64,000 nucleotides of DNA from Solobacterium sp. UBA3691 (GTDB lineage Bacteria > Bacillota_I > Bacilli_A > Erysipelotrichales > Erysipelotrichaceae). A program made the position numbers and the translations under genes. The stretch covers positions 77,268 through 141,267 of the forward strand of contig DFIS01000055.1 of assembly GCA_002372175.1 (NCBI GenBank). Reading direction: 5' to 3'. This document shows, one piece after another, positions 52,801 to 60,421 of this stretch (the first letter of the stretch is position 1; the number at the start of each line of letters is the position of its first letter). Under the pieces are notes generated by a model. It was not told the DNA's origin. It was given only the letters and a program-made list of their open reading frames with translations, and ran no database searches.

Positions 52801-55730
52801 CGAATACCCTGTCCGGCAAAAGCATGATCACCGATATATTCCACATTCTTTCCGATATACAGATCATCCTTCCAAATGACATTCGGTGTCATCATCTCAC
52901 TCGGAAAATTATCAAAAGCATAATCACCGATACGTACAAGTGCTTCCGGCAGTTCAATTCCTTCCAGTGAGGAACAGCCAAAGAATGCAAAGTCATCGAT
53001 CTCTGTTAATGTATCAGGGAGATCTACAGTTTTCAGTGCACTGTCCTCCGAAACATCTCTGAAGGCGGAAAAACCAATTACTTCCGTTCCTTCAGGAACC
53101 TTGAAACTCTCTCCGGCAGCTGCGCAATACACCAGCTTCTTACGGTCCTTTGTATACACCGTATTATGATCGGAGACATAGCTTGTATTTGCCTGATCCA
53201 CCTCAAATAAAGTAATAGGATTACCACTGAAGGAACTGCCGTCAAAGTAGGTCAGGGAGGCAGGCAGCTTTACATTCTGCAGGCTGCAGCAATTAAATGC
53301 ATAGCGTGAGATCATTTTCAGTGAGCCGGGAAGAGTTACTTCTTTCAGATTTTCGCATCCGCTGAAAGCGTAATAGCCGATCCTTTCAAGACCGCTGCCG
53401 AATTCTATCGTTTCTATTACAGATTCACTGAACGCATCATCACCGATCTCCCGTATCGTATCCGGCAGGATCATATGCCTGACCGTTTTATTCTGTGCCA
53501 ATGCATAGGTGTTAATTCCTGTTATAGGAATACCGTTGATCTCTGCAGGCACCGTGATCGATGTAAGCCCGGCATCCGTACCTGCCAGCACATATTCATC
53601 ATCTTTCAGCAGATACTGTACACCTTCGTAATACAGCAGATTTTCCTTGTTCATCATGTAACAGAAATCACTGGCATGCGTGTTACCATAGATATCTCTT
53701 ACCACGATATTAAATATGAATTCTGCGTCAAGCTGTGATACCGGACAGGTACTTACACGAATCTCTTCATTTAGTCCCATACGTGTCATCCCGGATGCTC
53801 CGGTAACAATATAAGATCGCTCTCCCGTATTATTATCCTTGTATGTATCCCACTGCTGGAATATATTTGTCAGTTCCTGATTCCGGCTCAGGATCTGCAC
53901 ACTTTCTCTTTCCGCCTGTCCCAAAGCCAGATCTTTTGCGGAAACAGATTCAACTGCAACTTCTCCGGAAGGTGTAACTTTGACAGCTAACGATACATTT
54001 TCTGCATACTTATTCGACAGTGTAGTATTTCTGTTGGTATCACCATCATCTGTCGTTCCGTAGTCTGCCGTAAGCATTGTCCAGAGAGCTCTGTATTTAG
54101 GTTCTTCTCCTCCCTGCGTCTGCCGAAAACTCATCAGGTGATTCCCCACGGAGATATCGCCGGAAGCCACAAACACCTTCGGATCACGCGGTATACGTAT
54201 AGTTCCGTTATTCAGATCAAGCGGTATATTCAGCAGAACAGGTGATTTATAGTCGGTAGTATCCGCAAATAGACCATAGATACCATAGGATACTTCAGCC
54301 GCATGTTCCGTCTGATAGTCTGTCAGCTGGAAGATAAATTCATCTTCATTCTCCGTCAGCGAAAACTGATCCTGACCGAAGTTCCAGTTATTCTCATCTT
54401 CATATTGTCTCTGTGCATAGTAGGTATCCAGCATCTGTGCATATTCAGGCACAGCCAGCATTTCCGTTACACCGCTGCCGCTGTACTCTTTCTCCGGATC
54501 GGAAGAAGGAAAATACAGTGACATCCCGCTGTATGTATCAGAACTGCTTACCGATGAACAGATCATCCTGCGTACTGCGGATGCCAGATTCTGTGCGTTA
54601 ACACGGTAACGCATGCCGGTCTGTTCCGTAAAGGAACCGATATCAACAAGACCGTACTGCTCACCCTCAGAGTCCGATATACCGATCCTGCGGATACCCG
54701 CCAGATTCCGTGCAATATGGATGATTCCCCGGCTTTCGATATCGTCTTCCATCTCGTCAGCCAGAGCACTCAGTGTCTTCTGCACTTGCTGTACAAGTGA
54801 AAGCTTATAAACAGCCAGCGTATAATCCGGGTTAAAGTCTTCTCTGCGGCTGCTTTCATAAGACTGCCTGTAACTGGCGGTAATATGATCAAACAAGGTC
54901 TGATGGTCTGTATCCTCAGCAAGCAGTGACAGGAAAGAGTAATCCCATCCGTTGCCTTTCTCAAGCTCTTCGGAAGCGATCATATAATCTGCGTAGTTCT
55001 GCCAGAGTGATGCGACTTCGATATTGCCCATCAGGCATGCGTCAAAACCGACAAAGTCCAGATGTCTGTCTTTGAAAACGGTCTGGCTCATCGCTGTCCT
55101 CATTTCATTCAGAGTAAGAGAATCATTCTGAAACAGTTCATCACCGCAGCATCCCCACAGCGGTCCTCCGCCGTGATCCCAGAAGATCAGACTGTAATTC
55201 TCTGCCGGATAATAATCGACCGCATAATTCACAAAGTCCGTCAGTGATGCGGCAGCGCCCATGTTGGAAGAACGGGAGGTTCTGGCTGCTGCCGTGATTC
55301 TGTTGCCGGCTAATGCATATACGGTATTGCAGGTACTGGGTATATTCACTTTCCAGGTTCTGGTTCCGCCTGTATACACCAGTACATTTACCTTATTGGC
55401 ATCAAACTGCTGACGCATGATCTCCTGCAGTTCTCTGGTAGCTGCTCCGTGCAGTGATTCCAGGTTGGACCCCGTCATATAGATCATGACTGTATACTTT
55501 TTCTCTTTACTTTTTTGCAGACGTAAAGGAACCAGTTTATCAGCTGTTGAACTGCTTGTATGACTGCTTACGGACAGCGCCTTTACAGGATCTGTATTAT
55601 CTTCACCAATGATCTCCAGAGCTCTCTGCTCTGTTTTTGTTTGTTCATTACCGGTATTGTTTCCTGCGCAGGAGACCAGCATAAAAAGAGACAGTATTGC
55701 TGCAGAGATATGCATTATTTGTTTGTTCAT
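49839..55730 (-). CDS. Giant lipoprotein: clostripain protease, LRR and Ltp repeats
   Basis: A 1,963-residue protein with lipobox LMLVSC (Cys 21), so anchored outside the membrane. Residues about 75-450 are a clostripain-type (C11) protease: YTVMIYMTGSNLES, FWDHGGGPLWG (His 186) and VGFDACLMGNIEVA (Cys 232). About 450-720 are beta-rich and unassigned. About 720-1080 are BspA-like LRR_5 repeats (IGDDAFSES, IGYYAFSGCENLKEVTLPG). About 1110-1963 hold some 17 repeats of 45-50 residues, each ending like F-T-E-E-E-A-Q-Y-A-I-D-H-L, which match the Ltp surface lipoprotein repeat. AGGAGT precedes ATG 55730. It lies 10 bp after the anti-sigma gene, so it is the operon's third product. Confidence 0.88.
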   Translation of the reverse strand: MNKQIMHISAAILSLFMLVSCAGNNTGNEQTKTEQRALEIIGEDNTDPVKALSVSSHTSSSTADKLVPLRLQKSKEKKYTVMIYMTGSNLESLHGAATRELQEIMRQQFDANKVNVLVYTGGTRTWKVNIPSTCNTVYALAGNRITAAARTSRSSNMGAAASLTDFVNYAVDYYPAENYSLIFWDHGGGPLWGCCGDELFQNDSLTLNEMRTAMSQTVFKDRHLDFVGFDACLMGNIEVASLWQNYADYMIASEELEKGNGWDYSFLSLLAEDTDHQTLFDHITASYRQSYESSRREDFNPDYTLAVYKLSLVQQVQKTLSALADEMEDDIESRGIIHIARNLAGIRRIGISDSEGEQYGLVDIGSFTEQTGMRYRVNAQNLASAVRRMICSSVSSSDTYSGMSLYFPSSDPEKEYSGSGVTEMLAVPEYAQMLDTYYAQRQYEDENNWNFGQDQFSLTENEDEFIFQLTDYQTEHAAEVSYGIYGLFADTTDYKSPVLLNIPLDLNNGTIRIPRDPKVFVASGDISVGNHLMSFRQTQGGEEPKYRALWTMLTADYGTTDDGDTNRNTTLSNKYAENVSLAVKVTPSGEVAVESVSAKDLALGQAERESVQILSRNQELTNIFQQWDTYKDNNTGERSYIVTGASGMTRMGLNEEIRVSTCPVSQLDAEFIFNIVVRDIYGNTHASDFCYMMNKENLLYYEGVQYLLKDDEYVLAGTDAGLTSITVPAEINGIPITGINTYALAQNKTVRHMILPDTIREIGDDAFSESVIETIEFGSGLERIGYYAFSGCENLKEVTLPGSLKMISRYAFNCCSLQNVKLPASLTYFDGSSFSGNPITLFEVDQANTSYVSDHNTVYTKDRKKLVYCAAAGESFKVPEGTEVIGFSAFRDVSEDSALKTVDLPDTLTEIDDFAFFGCSSLEGIELPEALVRIGDYAFDNFPSEMMTPNVIWKDDLYIGKNVEYIGDHAFAGQGIRGYSVDENNMYYASKEGYLTDKAGNTILAVPNALNVSGDPVKIPEGITTIPEDLFDNFYPDQEYIIPSSVYRFGANTFSYWNSFPYIGSLFTKEGSAAEQYAKMNKISYQNDDTGVQHLEGDQLLVLNNIREMVYTFRMPRSEIRETIAEWNSSGQRHFTEEQINYALERLQEGFKEVARTKLHDHVNEELCSRSAVHEKLLGEDFTEAEIDDAFKQLSSDFFETVAQKKAEVYARDSEQFYASEEIRELLIVQDHFTDDEAQYAVDHLQIDYTPLYEAVPQEERDRIFEEAAEVLNKKSYSRSELKKYLLEQGYSDMAVKLFLAVQDYQPTFKEAAMYRAAMYLEENGVLPGQLDEYTEKLREMLKTAGFTEREIQYALEEMRKLNNAEYNNELEQAYSEISAVIMTEFYSKPELHDYLIQKGYTEATAEQVIQYYTDQGLFELCAEMRAAEYLNSKMIKPETFDSAAEEDARNVLREAGFTEEEIEGGLELLKMENPNRGPEYRDAEEALESYYYSRTELHDYLIQKGYAWETVDQAITYYDEAGAFGYYAALRAGSYLHAQGITSETYNETVRENLRNMLSAAGFTEEEITYALLVQDEEYGDPIRQRALGYLWDECTLSRKGLKSLLASAGDCTEEQAESVLSEIAWDYRENALAAAKEKLDLGPYSASGLYQNLIEDEGFTEEEAQYAIDHVEADYKKNALETANSMLKYYNTPVKIKSMLLNLYKYTEEEADYALANISGGLNAEALSKAYDEVQENNWSKEYVLDYLHENDYSEEQIAYVTENLHVDFNEVALKAAKEEAKFNYSLGRIRSDLGYGKFTREEVQYAAEHLHVDFNKSAKITAETLAKELQYSKAEVQSWLVKYGLFTEEEAQYAADHMTTDFNEIALMCAEQYAENLNMSKSEIKKRLVEYDGFTKKEADYAVKHMKADFNLAALRKARQYREDYNQYSTTLTRQYLQTLGFTNSEINYAIKHLNDKTEE

Positions 55731-55739
55731 GTGATACTC

Positions 55740-56444
55740 CTATTTCAGATCTTTTTGTAACGCAAAAAGTTCACTCAGCAGTTTCAGGATTGCTTCTTCA
55801 CTCCCGTATGTACTGAGACAATATTCACCAAGATCATCTTCCCACATACAGGCGAACATGCCGGATGATTTCTCTTTGGCAAGATACACCTGTTTTCCTT
55901 CGATCTCCGTATACTTGGACGGATCCAGATCAGCTGTGATCCCCGATCCCTTCGCCGACAGGATCAGTGTACAGTTACTGTCTGTACTGTACTCCAGACG
56001 GGCACTGTATGTACCTTCACTCTCATAACAGAGGTATGTTGTATATCCTTTTACTGTCATATACGGCAGCAGCGGGATGTTTGTCTGTGCTTCAAATTCT
56101 TCCGGTGTTACGGTATGTTCACTGCTTCCAAATGCCTTGAAGTACGGTTCTTCACTGACCTCCATCTGATGCCAGAGAAGCTTTGAAGAATCACGGTTAA
56201 AGAACGTGAATGCCAGGGCAGCCATGGCCGTCACCAGCAGTACACTGAAAGACTTCATGTTGAACCAGCTCTTTTTCTTCTTCCCGTAATACTTGCCAAG
56301 TTCCGGATATTCTTCACCGTCCGGCTGTGCAGGAGCATGCAGAAGCTTTTCGTTCTCTTCATGCATCTTCGCCATCGTACTCTGCAGAAGTGCCTCCGGG
56401 GCATGGATCGTATTCAGTTCTTCTTTAATTCGTGAGTTCTCCAT
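55740..56444 (-). CDS. Membrane-anchored anti-sigma factor (putative)
   Basis: A 234-residue protein. The N-terminal about 60 residues are cytoplasmic, charged and helical (IKEELNTIHAPEALLQSTMA), followed by a basic patch KKKKSW, one transmembrane helix (SFSVLLVTAMAALAFTFF, about 65-82) and an outer domain of about 150 residues. This topology plus the 20-bp overlap with the ECF sigma gene upstream identifies it as the cognate anti-sigma factor. The classical HxxxCxxC zinc motif is absent. The outer part could sense the signal, possibly by proteolysis; that is inference. Confidence 0.78.
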   Translation of the reverse strand: MENSRIKEELNTIHAPEALLQSTMAKMHEENEKLLHAPAQPDGEEYPELGKYYGKKKKSWFNMKSFSVLLVTAMAALAFTFFNRDSSKLLWHQMEVSEEPYFKAFGSSEHTVTPEEFEAQTNIPLLPYMTVKGYTTYLCYESEGTYSARLEYSTDSNCTLILSAKGSGITADLDPSKYTEIEGKQVYLAKEKSSGMFACMWEDDLGEYCLSTYGSEEAILKLLSELFALQKDLK

Positions 56445-56952
56445 ATCCTCTTATCCCCAGCTCTTCCAGCTGTTTCTTCAGTTTATTTCTGGCACGGTTC
56501 AGCAGTACCTTGATATTTGCCTGTGTCTTATCCATGATCAGGCATATTTCCTTGATCGAGTATTCTTCAAAATAGAACAGATAGATCACATCTCTGTATT
56601 CCGGCGGTACGAGCTTCTTCAGCAGTTCGATCAGAATATACTCTGATTCACTCTGCGTCTGTTCTTCCTTCACCGGATCGTGATACATGTCATCCAGGGA
56701 GTCTTCCTTCTGTGCAGATCTGCGTGATAACAGGGTATTGCACTGGTTGATCGTTACCTTGATCAGCCATGCCTTGACATGTTCATCTGTCGTCAGCTCT
56801 GCCGCATGACGCACCAGTTTGATAAATACCTCCTGGTATACGTCATCCGCATCTGCTCTGTTGGGACAGCGAAGTACAGCAATACGATATACTGTATCAC
56901 TGTACTTTCTGATCAATTCATCAAGTCTGTTGTTTCCTGTGTAGTGTGACAT
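56425..56952 (-). CDS. ECF-family RNA polymerase sigma factor
   Basis: A 175-residue sigma-70 factor of the ECF class, with only regions 2 and 4. Region 2 reads LIRKYSDTVYRIAVLRCPNR and ADADDVYQEVFIKLVRHA. Region 4 reads PPEYRDVIYLFYFEEYSIKE and LIMDKTQANIKVLLNRARNK. It directs core polymerase to special promoters when released from the anti-sigma factor. A Shine-Dalgarno site is poor (AAGAG inside a palindrome). Five nearby promoters with TGTAAC-N17-NGTA are its likely targets; its own upstream region lacks that motif. Confidence 0.93.
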   Translation of the reverse strand: MSHYTGNNRLDELIRKYSDTVYRIAVLRCPNRADADDVYQEVFIKLVRHAAELTTDEHVKAWLIKVTINQCNTLLSRRSAQKEDSLDDMYHDPVKEEQTQSESEYILIELLKKLVPPEYRDVIYLFYFEEYSIKEICLIMDKTQANIKVLLNRARNKLKKQLEELGIRGYGELTN

Positions 56953-56956
56953 GTTT

Positions 56957-57013
56957 ATACTCTTGGTTATAACAAGAGTATTGTATCATACCTTCCTGTC
57001 GGGTACATGTCCC
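56957..57013 (-). promoter_or_regulatory. Sigma operon promoter with start-proximal palindrome
   Basis: On the minus strand GGGACA (57013-57008), 17 bp, TATGAT (56990-56985) is a plausible housekeeping promoter. ATACTCTTG and CAAGAGTAT (56981-56973 and 56965-56957) form a perfect 9-bp inverted repeat with a 7-nt centre, ending 4 nt before ATG 56952 and covering the expected transcription start and the weak ribosome site. It may be an operator or a translation-blocking hairpin. Confidence 0.6.
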
Positions 57014-57036
57014 TATATTTACACCCTGTTCCAATT

Positions 57037-57387
57037 TTATCGTTCAAGCTTCCACGGCACATATGGATGTCCGTCCAGATACATGGTTCCGTCTTCTTCG
57101 TACACAAATTCCAGCTCACCTTTAATGAAGTTATTTTCGATATACAGCGTATCTCCTCTTAACATCCATCCGATGGTATTGCCAAATGCCATTCCTGTAC
57201 CATTTCTTTCCAGGAATAATACATTCGGATATTTATCGTTCGGTTCCTCTGCCATCCAGTGTCCTACAGGTGCAGATACTCTCTGCTGTGTCTCTTCGGC
57301 CTTTGCCGGTTCTTCCTTTTCCGATAATGCGGAACATCCGCTCAGGGTGATCATCATTGCCATCAGTGCTGCCATCATCTTTTTCAT
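57037..57387 (-). CDS. Small lipoprotein of the ECF regulon
   Basis: A 116-residue lipoprotein: signal MAALMAMMITLSGC with lipobox, a Glu/Ala/Lys linker and a compact beta domain of about 75 residues (GHWMAEEPNDKYPNVLFLER, NTIGWMLRGDTLYIEN, ELEFVYEEDGTMYLDGHPYV). The fold looks like a lipocalin- or META-like small barrel, but I cannot assign it. GGAGG lies 8 nt before ATG 57387; ECF-type promoter D lies 68 nt upstream. Confidence 0.82.
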   Translation of the reverse strand: MKKMMAALMAMMITLSGCSALSEKEEPAKAEETQQRVSAPVGHWMAEEPNDKYPNVLFLERNGTGMAFGNTIGWMLRGDTLYIENNFIKGELEFVYEEDGTMYLDGHPYVPWKLER

Positions 57388-57428
57388 CTTCTTTTCCTCC
57401 GCGGGCTTCCTGCCCTTTTCACTGGTAA

Positions 57429-57455
57429 TACTCTTAACGGAAGGAAAAGGTTACA
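57429..57455 (-). promoter_or_regulatory. ECF-type promoter D
   Basis: On the minus strand TGTAAC (57455-57450, continuing CTTTT), 17-bp spacer, AGTA (57432-57429, continuing TTACC), then AGTGAAAAGGG and a GGGC-AGGAA-GCCC hairpin before GCGGAGG. Confidence 0.9.
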
Positions 57456-57538
57456 TATCAGATATTTTTTTTTCACTTTTTGGTTAGTGATTTCTATTTT
57501 CTGATTCTGTGATATATTCACTTTATCGGAGGGAACTT

Positions 57539-58795
57539 ATGAGCACGAAAAGACCATCCACACCGGAAGATACTTCTTCTTCGATCAGCCGTCTGCTTAC
57601 GGCACTGGTTGCGTATAACGGTATATTTGCCCTGATCTCAGGATCCTTTACCCCGGAGGGGCTGGTAAAGATCATGTTCAGTGAATGCGGACTGATCACC
57701 GACTATATTGCGGTCGGCGGACTTGGCGCATCGTTCATGAATGCGGCAGCCGTAACCATGATCTGCATCCTGGCTGTACAGATCAGCGGTTCTCTGTTCA
57801 AGGGGAATTCCCTTGCGTCGATCGGTATGACCTGCGGCTTTGCCTTCTTCGGCATCAATCCCGTGAATCTGATCCCGATCCTGTTTGGCACCTTCCTGTA
57901 CTCACTGCTCAGGAAAGAGTCCTTTGCGAACAATGTTCATGTCGGTATCTGGGCAGGCTGTGCGGGACCCATCGTACAGTACATGTTCCATCACGGCGGT
58001 TTCGCCATGCCTGTCAATGTGATCCTCGGTATCCTGATGGGTATCCTTGCGGGTATTCTGATCCCCGCCTGTGCCCAGAGTACATTGCGTGCACATGAGG
58101 GCATGAACCTCTACAATGCAGGCTTTGCGACAGGTGTTGTGCTTGTCGGTATATCTGCGGTCATGAAGGGCTTTGGCTATACATTTGAATCTGTGATGAC
58201 ATGGAATACAGAACACAGGATGCTGATCATCATCTATCTTGCCATCATTCTCTGTGCATCCCTGATCTATGGTTATCTTGAAGCAGGAAAGTCACTGCAG
58301 GGACTGATCACGATTGGAAAACACTCCGGACATAAAGTTGACTTTACTTCGCACACCGATCTTGGCACGACCCTGATGAGCATGGGTATTACCGGTATTA
58401 TCGGTCTTGTGTATATCCTGCTGATCGGCGGTGATATGAGCGGTCCGGTCATTTCCGGTATACTCTCCATGTGGAGCTTCGGCGCCATCGGCAAGCATTA
58501 CCGGAATGTCATCTGGGTACTGCTGGGCATCGTCCTGTTATCGTTTGTCTCCGGCTGGAATCTGACCGATCCTGCGGTACAGTTCTCAGCCCTGCTTGGC
58601 ACATGTATCTGTCCGTTTGCGGGCAGATTCGGGCCTCTCTGGGGCGTTCTGGCGGGTATGCTGCATATCAGTATCGTCCGGCAGACCGGTTCCTTCCACG
58701 CCTGGCTGAACCTCTACAACAACGGCTTTGCGGGAGGTCTTGTCAGTATGATCCTGTTACCTGTGGCGCAGATGTTCACCAGAGAGAAGAAGTAA
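57539..58795 (+). CDS. DUF1576-type polytopic membrane protein
   Basis: A 418-residue protein starting at ATG 57539 (GGAGGG upstream). At least ten hydrophobic segments are visible (for example AAAVTMICILAVQISGSLF, VILGILMGILAGILIP, IIIYLAIILCASLIYGYL, TGIIGLVYILLIGG). H-x-G-x-N-L-Y-N-x-G-F occurs twice in related form: EGMNLYNAGFATG at about residue 195 and LNLYNNGFAGGLV near the end. This internal symmetry and the ending match the DUF1576 family, of unknown function and probably transport-related. It is divergent from ECF promoter D. Confidence 0.82.
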   Translation: MSTKRPSTPEDTSSSISRLLTALVAYNGIFALISGSFTPEGLVKIMFSECGLITDYIAVGGLGASFMNAAAVTMICILAVQISGSLFKGNSLASIGMTCGFAFFGINPVNLIPILFGTFLYSLLRKESFANNVHVGIWAGCAGPIVQYMFHHGGFAMPVNVILGILMGILAGILIPACAQSTLRAHEGMNLYNAGFATGVVLVGISAVMKGFGYTFESVMTWNTEHRMLIIIYLAIILCASLIYGYLEAGKSLQGLITIGKHSGHKVDFTSHTDLGTTLMSMGITGIIGLVYILLIGGDMSGPVISGILSMWSFGAIGKHYRNVIWVLLGIVLLSFVSGWNLTDPAVQFSALLGTCICPFAGRFGPLWGVLAGMLHISIVRQTGSFHAWLNLYNNGFAGGLVSMILLPVAQMFTREKK

Positions 58796-58818
58796 GCTGT
58801 AACTCCTGTACATGCATA

Positions 58819-58850
58819 AGCATCTGTTTCATCTGAAACAGGTGCTTTTC
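58819..58850 (+). terminator. Terminator of DUF1576 gene
   Basis: AGCATCTGTTTC (58819-58830) pairs with GAAACAGGTGCT (58835-58846), 12 bp with one T-G pair and a 4-nt loop, followed by TTTC TT. Convergent lipoprotein gene ends at 58863. Confidence 0.82.
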
Positions 58851-58862
58851 TTATACGTCTGA

Positions 58863-60383
58863 TCATTCAGTTTTATTTGGATAATATCTTACCCAGGATC
58901 CGTTCTGATCAGCGATCCACTGATCCTCCGTGATCCTGTACCAGGTATATCCTCCTGTTTCCGTGATCTCGTATACGGGATAGGAGCGCAGGTATTCCGC
59001 ATGTCCGTCTTTTGCGGCATCAGTGCCGGGACCCTTGCGGATATTCAGTCCTTCTGTCAGTACAACTGCAGCTCCAAGCATATCATTGTCGATCTCACCG
59101 GGAGGGATCATCTCCGCCCTCTTCAGACCATCCGGATAGCAGTTGGATAACGTAATATGCGGTATCTCTGCCAGTGTGCTGCGCAGATCCAGGATGCCGT
59201 ATGTACCATCGATGCCCACGTATGCCTTACCGTCATACAGTGCTGATACATCATCCCAGATCATATCTGTTACTTCTGTACCATCTTCATTGATGAATCC
59301 CCAGTGACCGTCACGTTTGACCGGACAGAAGCCATCCTCAAACCACTTGGCATCATCATAGATGTACTCCGTGATCAGTTCTCCTGTCGACATATTCCGG
59401 AATGCCAGCTTGTCTTCTGCTTTTCTGTAATTCTGATCGATGAACTTCGAACCGCTGCTGAATGAACAGAACCCGTTCACATAACAGAGAGGTTCCTCTC
59501 CGAGGATATCAAACATATGCCGGGAGCCTTCATATGCGGCATAACCGATCTGTTTCCCCATGGAAGTACCATCCTGTTCGAGGATCTTTACGAGAAAATG
59601 TGTACCGTGACCGCCGATGATCTGATTCGTCTTCTGATAATCATTGATCGTTTCGCCGTGTACCAGTTCACCATTGATCACCGCATATCCCATGCCTGTT
59701 GTACCGCCGAAGCCTCCGAGGTTAGCCGTTCTGATCATTGTCCGGTAGTCTGAAAGATAAGAATACTTATCCTCAAATCCTTCTGCCAGTAGATCAAAGC
59801 TTGCGGGAGGAAAGTACGTGATCTTCTCACTGATCCCTGTCTCCGAGAGTTCTGTCAGAGCATTGCCCTGATAGTCATATACACCTCTGGTATTCTCCCC
59901 GTATACTGCAATGGCATCCGTGTCATACACCTGGCAGGTAAAGCTCTCTGTACTTCCGTACTCCGCGATATATTCTTCCAGGATGTCTCTGACCGGTTTA
60001 TCCCACTCCTGGGGATATCCTGTCTTCTCATGGAAGACTGTCTCCTCCCATGCAGGATAGCCGCTGACACGCAGTTCTTCTATATACGTAAGACCAAGAT
60101 CCGGCACATGGGTCCAGATCACCGGCTGTGCAGAAGGGTCAGCTGCCGAGGGAAGGACAGCATATTCCGCTTCTGCATCTGTTTCCAAAGACTTCACGGG
60201 CTCTGCCGGTGTCTCTGCCGGCTCCGGTGTACTTACAGGTACAGAAGATGCGGACTCTTCCGTCTGCACCTCCTGCACCGCTTCTTCTTTTTTCTCCTGA
60301 TGACTGCTTTCTGCAGGAACAGGTGCTGCGTTACAGCCAGCCAATATCCCTGCCAGCAATACTCCCATATATCTGTGCTTCAT
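58863..60383 (-). CDS. Lipoprotein with WG-type repeat and SH3-like domain
   Basis: A 506-residue lipoprotein; ATG 60383 has GAGAGGTT upstream. Lipobox LLAGILAGC, then a Glu/Val/Pro/Ser linker to about residue 75. In the middle, VKRDGHWGFINEDGTEVTD is a WG repeat (K/R-x-G-x-W-G-F-I) and EYIYDDAKWFEDGFCPV resembles a preceding one. At the C-terminus LTEGLNIRKGPGTDA and WYRITEDQWIADQNGSWVRY form a bacterial SH3 domain that usually binds peptidoglycan. It lies behind the NPCBM lipoprotein; a TATAAT at 60408-60403 may give a second promoter. Confidence 0.82.
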   Translation of the reverse strand: MKHRYMGVLLAGILAGCNAAPVPAESSHQEKKEEAVQEVQTEESASSVPVSTPEPAETPAEPVKSLETDAEAEYAVLPSAADPSAQPVIWTHVPDLGLTYIEELRVSGYPAWEETVFHEKTGYPQEWDKPVRDILEEYIAEYGSTESFTCQVYDTDAIAVYGENTRGVYDYQGNALTELSETGISEKITYFPPASFDLLAEGFEDKYSYLSDYRTMIRTANLGGFGGTTGMGYAVINGELVHGETINDYQKTNQIIGGHGTHFLVKILEQDGTSMGKQIGYAAYEGSRHMFDILGEEPLCYVNGFCSFSSGSKFIDQNYRKAEDKLAFRNMSTGELITEYIYDDAKWFEDGFCPVKRDGHWGFINEDGTEVTDMIWDDVSALYDGKAYVGIDGTYGILDLRSTLAEIPHITLSNCYPDGLKRAEMIPPGEIDNDMLGAAVVLTEGLNIRKGPGTDAAKDGHAEYLRSYPVYEITETGGYTWYRITEDQWIADQNGSWVRYYPNKTE

Positions 60384-60421
60384 CGTATAACCTCTCAGCA
60401 CTATTATACTCAGCTCCCATG

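Noticed and set aside
56986..57035. TGTAAA-N16-CGAC upstream of the sigma gene as an autoregulatory ECF promoter.
   Set aside because: It does not share the AACCTTT extension, the 17-bp spacing or the NGTATTAC box of the five other sites; a housekeeping GGGACA-N17-TATGAT fits better.
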